Assembly: GCF_040712075.1 (NCBI RefSeq)
Contig: NZ_JBFCVL010000011.1
Span: forward strand, 1 to 64,000
Reading direction: 5' to 3'
Length of the DNA: 64,000 nucleotides
DNA from: Fodinicurvata sp. EGI_FJ10296
GTDB lineage: Bacteria > Pseudomonadota > Alphaproteobacteria > DSM-16000 > Inquilinaceae
The position numbers were made by a program, and so were the translations under genes. The notes under the pieces were generated by a model. It saw only the letters and a list, made by a program, of their open reading frames with translations, did not search any database and had not been told where the DNA came from. Positions 27,144-35,702 of the stretch are shown in pieces. Positions within the stretch are counted from its first letter, which is position 1. Every line of letters begins with the position of its first letter.

Positions 27144-27780
27144 GGTATCTCCGTTCGAATTTGACACTGGCCTGCGAAAGGCTGAAGCAGATGACGAAAT
27201 AGATCGCCGCAACGGTCAAATAGACAGTCATCGGCGCGAAGGTCGTATTGTTCATGATCTGGCCGGCGCGGGTCAGTTCGACAAAACCGATGACCGATGC
27301 CAGCGACGTGTTCTTGACCAGTTGCACCAGGAACCCGACAGTCGGCGGGATGCTGATCCGGACGGCCTGGGGAATGATCACATAGCGCAGACGCTGCACG
27401 TATTTCAGTCCGAGGGCCGCCGATGTTTCCCATTGAGTCTTCGGCACGGATTGCAGGCTGCCACGCCAGATCTCGGCCAGAAACGCGCTGGCATAGATCG
27501 AGAATGCGGTTACCGCCGCCGTCCAGGCATCGACATTGAGGCCGAAAATGCTGAGACCGAAAAAGAAAACGAAGAGCTGGCCGAGGATCGGCGTTCCCTG
27601 AATGAGATTGATGTAGCCGATCGCCAGCCAGTTGGCCGGACGGAACGGTACGATCCGCAGAATGGCGACGAACAGGGCGATAGCGCCGCCGATCAGGGCG
27701 GAAACAACGGTCAGAAGCACGGTCCAGCGCGCCGCGAGAAGCAGATAGACGGCATCGTCGAACCCGAATTCGCGCATCAT
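27130..27780 (-). CDS. Polar amino acid ABC transporter permease
   Basis: This 216-residue HisM/EhuD-class permease has about five membrane segments. The family motif reads YINLIQGTPILGQLFVFFFGL, and the EAA loop is reduced to ETSAALGLKYVQRLRYVIIPQAV. It overlaps both neighbours (ATPase downstream by 14 bases, other permease upstream by 4). It pairs with the following permease to form the membrane channel. Confidence 0.93.
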   Translation of the reverse strand: MMREFGFDDAVYLLLAARWTVLLTVVSALIGGAIALFVAILRIVPFRPANWLAIGYINLIQGTPILGQLFVFFFGLSIFGLNVDAWTAAVTAFSIYASAFLAEIWRGSLQSVPKTQWETSAALGLKYVQRLRYVIIPQAVRISIPPTVGFLVQLVKNTSLASVIGFVELTRAGQIMNNTTFAPMTVYLTVAAIYFVICFSLSQASVKFERRYHVAR

Positions 27781-28448
27781 CGGGCGGGCCTCCTCACAAA
27801 CACGATCCAGTAAAAGGCGGCAAAAGCCGATCGGAACCCAAGGGTCAGCACCAGATAAATCAACGTGATGGCGGTATAGACCTCGAAGGAGCGGAAGGTG
27901 CGGGAGTCGATGAACGAGGCGGTGTGGAACAGCTCGTTCGCCCCGATCGTCGACACGATGCTCGTGGTCAGCATCAGCAGTATGAACTGGCTCGTCAGTG
28001 CCGGATAAATCGCCTTGAGTGCCTGAAACAGGATGACGTATCGGAATACCTGGAATCCGTTCAGCCCCAGCGCGAAACCCGCCTCGCGCTGGCTTTTGTG
28101 AACGGATTCGATACCGGCGCGGATGATTTCCGCACTATAGGCGCCCAGATTCAGTGACAGCGCCAGGAGTGCGGCCTCGTTGGCCGAAAACCGCAGGCCA
28201 AGGCTCGAAAGACCGAAAAACACGATGAATAGTTGGACGAGAAGCGGCGTGTTCCGGAAAGCTTCGACATACGACTTCGCCAGTATCTGCAGCAGCCGGG
28301 GACCGCCAGTCCGCAACGCAGCCACCAGAATACCGATGAGGAGTCCAATGAGAATGGCGATCGCCGACAATTGCAGGGTCAGCACCACGCCTTCGACGAT
28401 GTCGTCCCAATAAGGCGCGAGCGCCCCAAATCTGAAGTTGTAGTTCAT
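27777..28448 (-). CDS. Polar amino acid ABC transporter permease
   Basis: This 223-residue HisQ/EhuC-class permease carries the motif YVEAFRNTPLLVQLFIVFFG and the EAA-type loop REAGFALGLNGFQVFRYVIL. It is the first gene of the leftward operon and is divergent from the IclR regulator across a 129-base gap that holds a candidate operator. It overlaps the second permease by four bases (ATGA). Confidence 0.93.
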   Translation of the reverse strand: MNYNFRFGALAPYWDDIVEGVVLTLQLSAIAILIGLLIGILVAALRTGGPRLLQILAKSYVEAFRNTPLLVQLFIVFFGLSSLGLRFSANEAALLALSLNLGAYSAEIIRAGIESVHKSQREAGFALGLNGFQVFRYVILFQALKAIYPALTSQFILLMLTTSIVSTIGANELFHTASFIDSRTFRSFEVYTAITLIYLVLTLGFRSAFAAFYWIVFVRRPAR

Positions 28449-28525
28449 TAGCGCAGCCCACTCCCTGCCATGCCTGCTTAATCGCGATTATTCTGGGGCT
28501 CAGCGTTTCCATAATGCTATATCTG

Positions 28526-28558
28526 GTTCATATGTAAGGTCAAGACTCATGTATGAAA
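28526..28558. promoter_or_regulatory. Candidate IclR operator
   Basis: An inverted repeat GTTCATA (28526-28532) and TATGAAAC (28552-28559), separated by about 19 bases, lies between the divergent ABC operon and the iclR-type gene. It sits 20 bases before the regulator's start, well placed for autoregulation and control of the transporter operon. The assignment rests on symmetry and position only. Confidence 0.4.
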
Positions 28559-28577
28559 CGAATCCTGGTGCGATCGC

Positions 28578-29369
28578 ATGACAAAGGAACAGGCGACTTA
28601 TGCGGCCCCCGCGCTCGAAAAGGGCCTGGACATTCTGGAATTGCTGGCGGCAGAGGGCCGTGCTCTGACAACCCGCGACATCGCCGAAAGGCTCGGCCGT
28701 TCAAAGAACGAGATTTTCCGGATGGTTCGCGTCCTGATCAATCGGGGCTATATCGCCCGCGACCGCGACGGCGAAGGGCTGACGCTGACCAACAAACTTT
28801 TCGCACTGGGTATGCAGACGGCAAAGACCCGCGATCTCGTCGCTGTTGCCGGACCAGTGGTCGAAAATCTGGCCGAAGAAACCCGCCAGTCGGTTCATCT
28901 GGTCGTGGCCAACCGCGGCGAGACGGTTGTCATCGCAGCCGCGTCGGGCGGTTCGGACATGATGTTCACATTGCGCCTGGGATATCGCCGACCGCTGATC
29001 GACGCCCATTCCGGTTTGTTGCTGATCGCTTTCCAGCCCGCAGAAACCCGCCGCCGCATGATCCAGGAAAGCATCATCCTCATGCGCAGCGACGTCGACA
29101 TGGCGGCGCTGGAAGCCGACCTCGACGCAGTTCGGCAGGAAGGTTCGCTCGTCCGCGACAGCCGGGACATCGTCGGTATCACCGACATTGCCTCGCCGGT
29201 AGTGCTGAATGACGGCCGCGCCGTCGCCTCTCTTATCGTCGCTTATCTCAACCGCCGCGAAACGACAGCAAACTACGAAGCGGTTCGGGAAAAAGTCATT
29301 GATGCCTGCGCCGATATCGCCGCCGGGCTGGAGGATTATCGTCCGCCGGCAATGCAAGCCAGGCAATAA
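28578..29369 (+). CDS. IclR-family transcriptional regulator
   Basis: This 263-residue regulator has a winged helix N-terminus (ALEKGLDILELLAAEG ... LTTRDIAERLGRSKNEIFRM) and a C-terminal IclR effector domain (SVHLVVANRGETVVIAA ... VGITDIASPV). It is divergent from the ABC/dehydratase/deacylase operon and most likely controls it in response to the imported compound. Ectoine loci more often use EnuR/GntR- or AsnC-type regulators, so an IclR regulator is a small mark against a pure ectoine role. Confidence 0.92.
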   Translation: MTKEQATYAAPALEKGLDILELLAAEGRALTTRDIAERLGRSKNEIFRMVRVLINRGYIARDRDGEGLTLTNKLFALGMQTAKTRDLVAVAGPVVENLAEETRQSVHLVVANRGETVVIAAASGGSDMMFTLRLGYRRPLIDAHSGLLLIAFQPAETRRRMIQESIILMRSDVDMAALEADLDAVRQEGSLVRDSRDIVGITDIASPVVLNDGRAVASLIVAYLNRRETTANYEAVREKVIDACADIAAGLEDYRPPAMQARQ

Positions 29370-29482
29370 AAGCATGGACCGATGAAAGGGCCGTGCGACT
29401 AGGGGAAAACCGACCGGGCACCATTGCAGGGAATTCTATAGGATGCGCCCTCTCAAGAATCCGAACCTGGGGGAGAGCCGGA

Positions 29483-30019
29483 ATGATTTTGCCGAGACAG
29501 AAGACGCCAGACTTGTCGGTCAACGTGATCGAAGGTGACAGATTTGACATCGATGCGGTCTCGTCGCCTCGCGGCGTTCTGATCTGCGTCTATCGGGGGC
29601 TGCACTGCCCGATCTGCGCGACCTATCTGAAAACGCTGGACAAGCTGACGCCGGAATTCGCGCAACGGGACGTCGAAACCATCGCCATCAGCGGCGACGG
29701 CGAGGAACGAGCTGCCGGAATGGCGGCGCAACTCGAAACCAGAGCGTTGAGGATCGGCTACGACCTGCCTTTGTCAACGGCCCGGGCCTGGGGCCTTTAT
29801 CTTTCGACATCACGCGGCAAAACCTCGATCGGAATCGAGGAACCCCCATTGTTCCCGGAACCCGGCGTCTTCCTCGTCCGGCCCGACCGAAGCCTCTATT
29901 ACAGCTATATCCAGACGATGCCGTTCGTCCGACCGGATTTCCGGGAACTGCTGAAGGCGCTCGATAACGTGATCGAAAAGAATTACCCGGCGCGCGGCGA
30001 GTATGACGGCCCGGTTTGA
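29483..30019 (+). CDS. AhpC/TSA-like peroxiredoxin family protein
   Basis: This 178-residue thioredoxin-fold protein starts at ATG 29483 behind a GGGGGAGAG ribosome site. The open frame to 29393 has no site. The active-site segment reads RGLHCPICATYLKTLDKL, giving a CxxC pair in place of the single peroxidatic Cys of typical AhpC. It is therefore of the peroxiredoxin-like group with a thiol-disulfide role. The substrate is unknown. It stands alone between iclR and a small secreted protein. Confidence 0.85.
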   Translation: MILPRQKTPDLSVNVIEGDRFDIDAVSSPRGVLICVYRGLHCPICATYLKTLDKLTPEFAQRDVETIAISGDGEERAAGMAAQLETRALRIGYDLPLSTARAWGLYLSTSRGKTSIGIEEPPLFPEPGVFLVRPDRSLYYSYIQTMPFVRPDFRELLKALDNVIEKNYPARGEYDGPV

Positions 30020-30202
30020 CATGCGGCTCGCCCGGTTTGTGGCGGGGACGTTCAGATGGCTGGCTACACGGGGGATCAGCTGTTTTAAGATAAGCATCCA
30101 GGACTGACCGGGGACCACACGACCGGCGTTCTCCCGGTCTGTATGGCCCCCGGACGTCAAATTGCCGCAAGTTCGGTTGGCCTCAGGCCAGTACCCTTCG
30201 GG

Positions 30203-30529
30203 TCAGTAGGACGGAACGCCGGCAATCCGCCCGCCGAACCGGGTGTAGACCTGCTTGACGCTGCCGCTTGGCCGCAGTTCAACAACAAGATATCCAGGCT
30301 CGCCGCCGGGGATCTCCACCCAGGCTCTGTAGCCGTCGGAATATTCGTTGTCACCGGTCCGGACCTTCATTTCATGGATGGACAGACTGCCGCTGTTCAT
30401 TGGAATACCATGCTGCTGCATGACTCCATATACGGACTGCTGTATTCTTTCCGGCGCGGCGCCCATGACCGCCGCGGACGCGAAAATCGCGGCGCTGCCG
30501 ACTACAATCGCTGCTGAAAGCCGTTTCAT
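30203..30529 (-). CDS. Small secreted protein of unknown function
   Basis: This 108-residue protein has a signal peptide (MKRLSAAIVVGSAAIFASAA, cleaved near VMGAAP). The mature part is ~85 residues with alternating charged and hydrophobic positions (KVRTGDNEYSDGYRAWVEI, GYLVVELRPSG) suggestive of a small beta-rich periplasmic domain. I recognise no family. An AGAAGGTAG ribosome site precedes ATG 30529. No clear operon partner. Confidence 0.7.
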   Translation of the reverse strand: MKRLSAAIVVGSAAIFASAAVMGAAPERIQQSVYGVMQQHGIPMNSGSLSIHEMKVRTGDNEYSDGYRAWVEIPGGEPGYLVVELRPSGSVKQVYTRFGGRIAGVPSY

Positions 30530-30879
30530 GATCGACTACCTTCTCGTCATATTCGTTAAATAGAGCGCCCCTACGATCCTCGGCATTACATGGTATGCTA
30601 GAGGCTGGCACTCAATAGCAATATCAAGGCTGCCCCCCATGTTTTCTCGGGTAGCCCCCTTTGCGCAGGGACCCGATCATTCGGATCGCTCTCCCGGCGC
30701 TGATTACTGCTGAATTCCGATCGTGCAACGGTTTCGGTCCGCGCTGCTGTCATGAAACTGCTCGCCATAACATCGAACATCGCCGTAACTCCTGCTAGGA
30801 TTGTGCGACCATCAGCATCTCCGTTTCCGTGACGAAACGTGAATCATGAATGGTTACCAATCGTAAGCTGGAGTTACAG
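30530..30879. other. Intergenic stretch between secreted protein and LysR gene
   Basis: About 350 bases with the promoters of the two divergent flanking genes. A 60-codon frame on the minus strand (30598-30780) ends in a hydrophobic run (AALILLLSASL), but it has no recognised family, so I do not call it. Confidence 0.4.
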
Positions 30880-31779
30880 ATGGACTGGTCTGCCCTGCCG
30901 TCGCTTTCCTGCCTGAAGGCGTTTGAGTCCGCGGCACGGCATCGAAGCTATACCGCCGCCGGCCGCGAGATGAACGTCAGCCACGCCGCTGTCCTGCAGC
31001 AGGTGCGGCGGCTGGAGTCGTGTCTCGATATGCCGCTGATGCAGCGCGACGGCTCGCGGCTCTCGCTGACGCAGGAAGGCGCAGCTCTGGCGGCCCGGCT
31101 GTCGGAAGGTTTCGGCATCGTTCACGACGCAGTTTCCGCGCTGATTGCGCAGGAGGCTGACCGGCCACTGCGGATCTCCATGACGCCGAGCTTTGCGGTA
31201 CGCTGGCTGATGCCGCGCATCGCCTCATTCCGCGCCGAAAACCCCGACATCGAACTGATGCTTAATCCGTCCGTCGACCTGGTCGACATCAAGGGCGGGA
31301 CGTTTGACCTCGCCATCCGCTTCGGCACCGGCGGCTGGCCGGGCCTGGACGAAGAACTGCTGGTGCCCTCGAACTTCGTCGTCGTGGCGGCCCGGGAACT
31401 GGTCGACCGCGAGAAAATCGCGACGCTGGAGGATCTGATGCGCGTGCCGTGGCTACAGGAACTGGGTACCGACGAGTTCATTCGCTGGCTGGGCGTGCGC
31501 GGCGTCAAGGTCGAGAACAAGCACGACATAACCCACTTGCCTGGACACATGTTACTGGACGCCCTGCGCGACGGTCAGGGGATCGGCAGCGTGGCGCGAG
31601 TCTTCGTCGAGGAAGAAGTCCGGGCGGGCCGGCTCGTCGTTCTGTTCGAGGAGGATCCGGCCGTACCCACGGGCTATCGTCTCGTCTATCGCCCCGGCGT
31701 AATGCGGCCCGCACTCAAGAGCTTCACCTCCTGGCTTCGCCGCGCGGCCCGTGAAGACGTCGAGGTTCGGTCCGCCTGA
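30880..31779 (+). CDS. LysR-type regulator, GcvA-like
   Basis: This 299-residue regulator begins MDWSALPSLSCLKAFESAAR and continues SYTAAGREMNVSHAAVLQQV (helix-turn-helix), the pattern of GcvA-like LTTRs. I chose ATG 30880 because GGAG lies 6 bases upstream; ATG 30850 has no such site. A full effector domain follows (TPSFAVRWLMPRIASFRAEN, DLAIRFGTGGWPGL). No obvious divergent target; it is followed by an AI-2E family permease on the same strand after 110 bases. Confidence 0.9.
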   Translation: MDWSALPSLSCLKAFESAARHRSYTAAGREMNVSHAAVLQQVRRLESCLDMPLMQRDGSRLSLTQEGAALAARLSEGFGIVHDAVSALIAQEADRPLRISMTPSFAVRWLMPRIASFRAENPDIELMLNPSVDLVDIKGGTFDLAIRFGTGGWPGLDEELLVPSNFVVVAARELVDREKIATLEDLMRVPWLQELGTDEFIRWLGVRGVKVENKHDITHLPGHMLLDALRDGQGIGSVARVFVEEEVRAGRLVVLFEEDPAVPTGYRLVYRPGVMRPALKSFTSWLRRAAREDVEVRSA

Positions 31780-31889
31780 TCGCGGCGATTTTGGTTGCGA
31801 CTGGCAGTTGGGGTATCCTCGTCCATGCGCGACTCGGCGGCTCCGCCGTGCTGCACGATACCCACGGCAAACCCGGACAGGCTAACCGC

Positions 31890-32993
31890 GTGAAACACCC
31901 TTTTGGAACGGACCGGGTTCAGACATGGTTGCTGGCGATCATCGCCACCGGCTTCATGCTCATCGTCCTCGAACAGGGCCGCTCGTTCCTGCTGCCACTA
32001 GCGATCGCGATCCTGATCTTCAGCCTGCTGACCGCTGCCGCCGACAGTATCACGCGAGTCCGGATTCTGGGGGTTTCGGCGCCTTACTGGCTGTCCAACA
32101 TCATCGTCATTTCGGTCAGCGCGCTCTTTATCCTGATCATCGCCGGCATCCTGGCCGGTCAGATTGACGCATTTGCAGCGGCCGCCCCGCACTATGCTGC
32201 AAGAGTTCAGGAAATCGTGATCGATCTGTTCTCGTGGCTTGGCGATGACATATCGGCCGGATTGGTCGACAGCGTCGCCGAGATCGATTTCGGCTTCCAC
32301 GCCCGCTGGGTCGCCGGCTCCGCCGGTTATGGCCTGACCACGGTCATCCTGATCGTCATCTATATCGGCTTTCTCATGGCCGAACGCTCCCATGCGTCGC
32401 GCAAGTTCGACCGCCTTTTTACCAGCCCCAGGCGGGCCGAGGTCGTGCGCGGCGTCGTCCAATCGATCGGCTCAAGCATTCGGCGGTATATTCTGGTCAA
32501 GACGATCGTCAGTTCCCTGACCGGCCTGCTCACCTACGCCGCCCTGAAATCGATCGGCGTCGACTTTGCCGAAACGTGGGGGCTGCTGGCGTTCCTTCTG
32601 AATTTCATCCCCAATATCGGCTCGATCATCGCCTCGGTCCTGCCGACGCTGGCGTCGATGGTGCAATTCGAAATCTGGACGCCGGTGCTCGTCGTGTTCC
32701 TCGGCCTCGGAACTCTTCAGTTCGTGATCGGCAACATCGTCGAGCCAATGTTGATGGGGCGGACCCTCAACCTCAGTTCGTTCGCCATCATATTGTCACT
32801 GACATTCTGGGGCGCGGTGTGGGGGATCGTCGGCATGTTCCTGGCGGTGCCTATTACCGTGATGCTGATGATCATCTGCGCCCATGTCACGCCCCTGCGG
32901 CCACTGGCCGTCCTCTTGTCGGCCGACGGTGAGCCGCCGGACAATCTGCCCGAGTCGTCACACCTGTCGCCCGATCATCACGAGGCGGGATGA
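31890..32993 (+). CDS. AI-2E family transporter / membrane exporter
   Basis: This ~367-residue protein is started at GTG 31890; an upstream TTG (31791) is open but gives an unlikely leader. It has about eight hydrophobic segments of the AI-2E/PerM/TqsA fold: LLAIIATGFMLIVLEQGRSF at the start, the hydrophilic central part (GVVQSIGSSIRRYILVKTI), and the conserved FLLNFIPNIGSIIASVLPTL. Family members export small molecules or act as Na+/H+ antiporters; the substrate is unknown. It converges on the DUF3137 gene with a 16-base overlap of coding ends. Confidence 0.85.
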   Translation: MKHPFGTDRVQTWLLAIIATGFMLIVLEQGRSFLLPLAIAILIFSLLTAAADSITRVRILGVSAPYWLSNIIVISVSALFILIIAGILAGQIDAFAAAAPHYAARVQEIVIDLFSWLGDDISAGLVDSVAEIDFGFHARWVAGSAGYGLTTVILIVIYIGFLMAERSHASRKFDRLFTSPRRAEVVRGVVQSIGSSIRRYILVKTIVSSLTGLLTYAALKSIGVDFAETWGLLAFLLNFIPNIGSIIASVLPTLASMVQFEIWTPVLVVFLGLGTLQFVIGNIVEPMLMGRTLNLSSFAIILSLTFWGAVWGIVGMFLAVPITVMLMIICAHVTPLRPLAVLLSADGEPPDNLPESSHLSPDHHEAG

Positions 32994-33997
32994 ATGCCGT
33001 GCAGACGGTCGATGATGCGGTACACCAGTGCGAGGTCGTCAAAGACGGCGTGGAGATCGTCCTCGATCCCGGTCACCGGCGTCTGCAGCGATCCCATCTT
33101 GAGGAAATCCTCCTTGCGGCTGAGGGCCAGGAAAAAGCGATCCTCATGGAAACCGGCCTGCAGGCCGCGCGGTCCCTCGGACCCGCCCTCGGCCTCGGCG
33201 ATCGCGATCAGATTGTCCAGGAAAGCCGGGGCCAGAACGGCGCGCGCTGCCTCAGGGTCGTCGGCATACACTTCGAACTGTGATTCAAACTTCTCATGCG
33301 GCAGTGCGACCTTGGGCATGCCGCGGCCGGACTTGCCGGAGAACATCTCGGTCAGCTTGTTTCCCACGCCGCCATAATCCCGGGCGATCAGAATTCGCGT
33401 CCGCAGGGTTTCCGGCACGCCGATGCTGAATAACAGGCCGTCGAAAAGCGTCTTCGACGAACTGCTGCTGTTGTCGTCATTGTTGCTGCTTTTGCTTTTC
33501 AGCTTCGCCTCAACCATTTCGAACGGGGTCTCACGATAACGGCCTTCGAGCCGGTCGCTGAGCGTGGACTCGTGGAACGACTTTATGACGCCAAGTCTTT
33601 GCATCCGCTCCAGCGGAAACCCCTTGTCGGCCTCGCGATCATAGGCAAGGTCGCCGACAAAATCGCACACGGCCGGCATCACGGCCTGAGCGACAGATCC
33701 TTCCCATTGCTTCTCCTGGCGCTTCCACAGGATGAACGCGCCCACAGCGCTGATCGCCACCGGGATGCCGAAACCGAACGCATAGCCGGCTATGCCGGCC
33801 GAATTGCCCCCGGTCCAGACCAGCAGCAGGCCCAGAACCAAACCGATGCCGACCGCAATTGCCATATGACGTTTGGCCGTTGCCAGCAATTGACGGCGGA
33901 CACCTTCGAGGCGATCGAGCTCAGGCGCGACACGGTCAGCGAAGACGGCCGCAAAGCCACCTTCGGCCGGCGAACGTTCGGTAAATGTTGCGGTCAT
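32978..33997 (-). CDS. DUF3137 membrane protein
   Basis: This 339-residue protein has two membrane helices (HMAIAVGIGLVLGLLLVW and AGYAFGFGIPVAISAVGAFI) followed by a large cytoplasmic DUF3137 domain. Notable is a low-complexity insertion, KSKSSNNDDNSSSSSKTL, near residue 165. The family has no known function. The 3' end overlaps the convergent AI-2E gene by 16 bases. The start ATG 33997 precedes a 205-base gap with the promoter. Confidence 0.85.
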   Translation of the reverse strand: MTATFTERSPAEGGFAAVFADRVAPELDRLEGVRRQLLATAKRHMAIAVGIGLVLGLLLVWTGGNSAGIAGYAFGFGIPVAISAVGAFILWKRQEKQWEGSVAQAVMPAVCDFVGDLAYDREADKGFPLERMQRLGVIKSFHESTLSDRLEGRYRETPFEMVEAKLKSKSSNNDDNSSSSSKTLFDGLLFSIGVPETLRTRILIARDYGGVGNKLTEMFSGKSGRGMPKVALPHEKFESQFEVYADDPEAARAVLAPAFLDNLIAIAEAEGGSEGPRGLQAGFHEDRFFLALSRKEDFLKMGSLQTPVTGIEDDLHAVFDDLALVYRIIDRLHGIHPAS

Positions 33998-34202
33998 GAA
34001 GCCCCATTGTATTTATGTATCGGTAGGTTATGGTCGCGCGGATTGCCACTGGTCAGCACTTATATACGCCAACCCACGATAACGGAGGCGGGCCTATACT
34101 GGAACCCCACCGGATCAGATGAATGAGGATTGCAGGGACTTGGCGGAAATGCGGGGCGGAAATGCGCCCGGTGCGCAACCTGAACAAGGGTGTGGAGCCT
34201 GA

Positions 34203-35096
34203 ATGAGCACATCTTCGAGCCTATGGGGCGGGACCCGATCCAACGGCCAGGCGATCGCCGTCATGAGCGCCGGCATTCTGTGTCTGGTCGTGAACGACGC
34301 CATGGCAAAATGGCTTACCGATTTCTATTCGCCGCTTCAGATCGTCTTCCTGCGCAATCTGCTGGCGATGCCGATGATTGCCGGTATCGTCTTCGCAGTC
34401 GGCGGTCGATCGGCGTTCCTGACGCCCCATCTCGGACTTCACGCCCTGCGGGGGCTGTTTCTGGTCGGCGGCGCCTATGCATTCTTTATGGCGCTGTCGT
34501 TCCTTCCGCTGGCAGAAGCGACGTCGCTTATTTTCGCCGCGCCGATCTTCATCACCGCGCTTTCGGTGCCGTTTCTGGGCGAGCAGGTCGGCTGGCGGCG
34601 CTGGACGGCGGTGATTGTCGGGTTCGCAGGTGTCCTGATCGTCGTCAGGCCCGGCGCGGCCGCGTTCCAGCCCGCATCCCTTCTCGTCGTCGGCACGGCC
34701 GCGTTATATGCCCTCGCCATGATCAGCGCACGCTGGATCAGCCGCGACGAAACGGTCTGGACGATGATGTTCCACGTCGTCTTCTTTCCGCTGCTGATCA
34801 GCGCGGCCCTGGCGCCGCTCGCCTGGCAGACGCCGCAAATGAACCACTTGCCGCTGTTCTTCGGCATGGCCGTGTTCGGCACCCTGGGCATGACCTTCAT
34901 CACCCAGGCCTTTCGCATGGCACCGGCAGCGATCGTCGCGCCTTTCGACTATACCGCTCTTGTCTGGGCCAGCCTGTTCGGCTGGTTGATCTGGGGCGAA
35001 ATGCCCGGCGTCTGGACCTATACCGGCGCCGCCGTGATCATCGCCAGCGGCATTTATATCGTCGTTCGGGAAACGCGCAAGACCCCTGCCCTATGA
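34203..35096 (+). CDS. DMT-superfamily (EamA) transporter
   Basis: This 297-residue protein has ten hydrophobic segments arranged as two EamA repeats. Typical elements are AKWLTDFYSPLQIVFLRNLL and ALSFLPLAEATSLIFAAPIF in repeat 1, and FDYTALVWASLFGWLIWGE in repeat 2. It is probably an exporter of a metabolite or amino acid. The 3' end overlaps the convergent TetR gene by six bases. A second, similar DMT gene lies at 37.3 kb. Confidence 0.9.
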   Translation: MSTSSSLWGGTRSNGQAIAVMSAGILCLVVNDAMAKWLTDFYSPLQIVFLRNLLAMPMIAGIVFAVGGRSAFLTPHLGLHALRGLFLVGGAYAFFMALSFLPLAEATSLIFAAPIFITALSVPFLGEQVGWRRWTAVIVGFAGVLIVVRPGAAAFQPASLLVVGTAALYALAMISARWISRDETVWTMMFHVVFFPLLISAALAPLAWQTPQMNHLPLFFGMAVFGTLGMTFITQAFRMAPAAIVAPFDYTALVWASLFGWLIWGEMPGVWTYTGAAVIIASGIYIVVRETRKTPAL

Positions 35097-35702
35097 CCTG
35101 AACAATGCCTGCAGCCCGGCAAGCTGATAGCGCCAGAACAGACCGAACGCCCGACGGATGGAGTCGGCATCCCCGGAATGGCGCAATATCGCCGCGATCA
35201 TGCCGACGGTATGGTCGAATGTCTGGCGAATGACGAACACCATTTCGGGTGTCAGTGACTCCGGACCTTGCCGTTCCCGCAGCCAGGCAACGGCCAGACG
35301 TTCCATTTCCCGGGCGATCAGCACACGGACATGCTCGTACCTCGTACCGTCGGATCCGTCCAGAAGGATCAGAACCGCCAGTCGTTGCTCGATCCAGAAT
35401 GACAGCAGCGCGTCGGCCCGGCGCGACCCTTGCGCATCCGCGGCCGGCCAATCCTCCATCGTCCCCAATTCGCGGACCCGCGCCCGAAGCAACCTCAGGA
35501 GCCGCGCCGCCGTGGGCGGGGTCACGACATCATTGAACAGGTCGTCCTTGCCGCCGAAATACTTGTAGATGTTCCCGGTACTGAGATCGGCCTTTGCCGC
35601 AATGTCGGACAACCTGGCGCCGGTGTATCCCTTTTCGGCGAATACGGCGGCGGCGGCGGCAACGATCCCTGCGCGGATTTCCGGCTTCAGTCGCTGCGGC
35701 AC
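35091..35702 (-). CDS. TetR-family transcriptional regulator
   Basis: This 203-residue TetR regulator has the N-terminal helix-turn-helix (VFAEKGYTGARLSDIAAKAD then STGNIYKYFGGKDDLF), followed by a helical effector domain. Its start overlaps the end of the amidase gene by 16 bases, so it is co-translated with it. It likely represses the amidase/TetR operon, perhaps through the inverted repeat upstream of the amidase, and possibly the divergent DMT gene. Confidence 0.92.
   Translation of the reverse strand: MPQRLKPEIRAGIVAAAAAVFAEKGYTGARLSDIAAKADLSTGNIYKYFGGKDDLFNDVVTPPTAARLLRLLRARVRELGTMEDWPAADAQGSRRADALLSFWIEQRLAVLILLDGSDGTRYEHVRVLIAREMERLAVAWLRERQGPESLTPEMVFVIRQTFDHTVGMIAAILRHSGDADSIRRAFGLFWRYQLAGLQALFRS

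Noticed and set aside
30598-30780. 60-codon minus-strand frame with hydrophobic end
   Set aside because: No recognised family and no strong ribosome site; it could not be told from chance.
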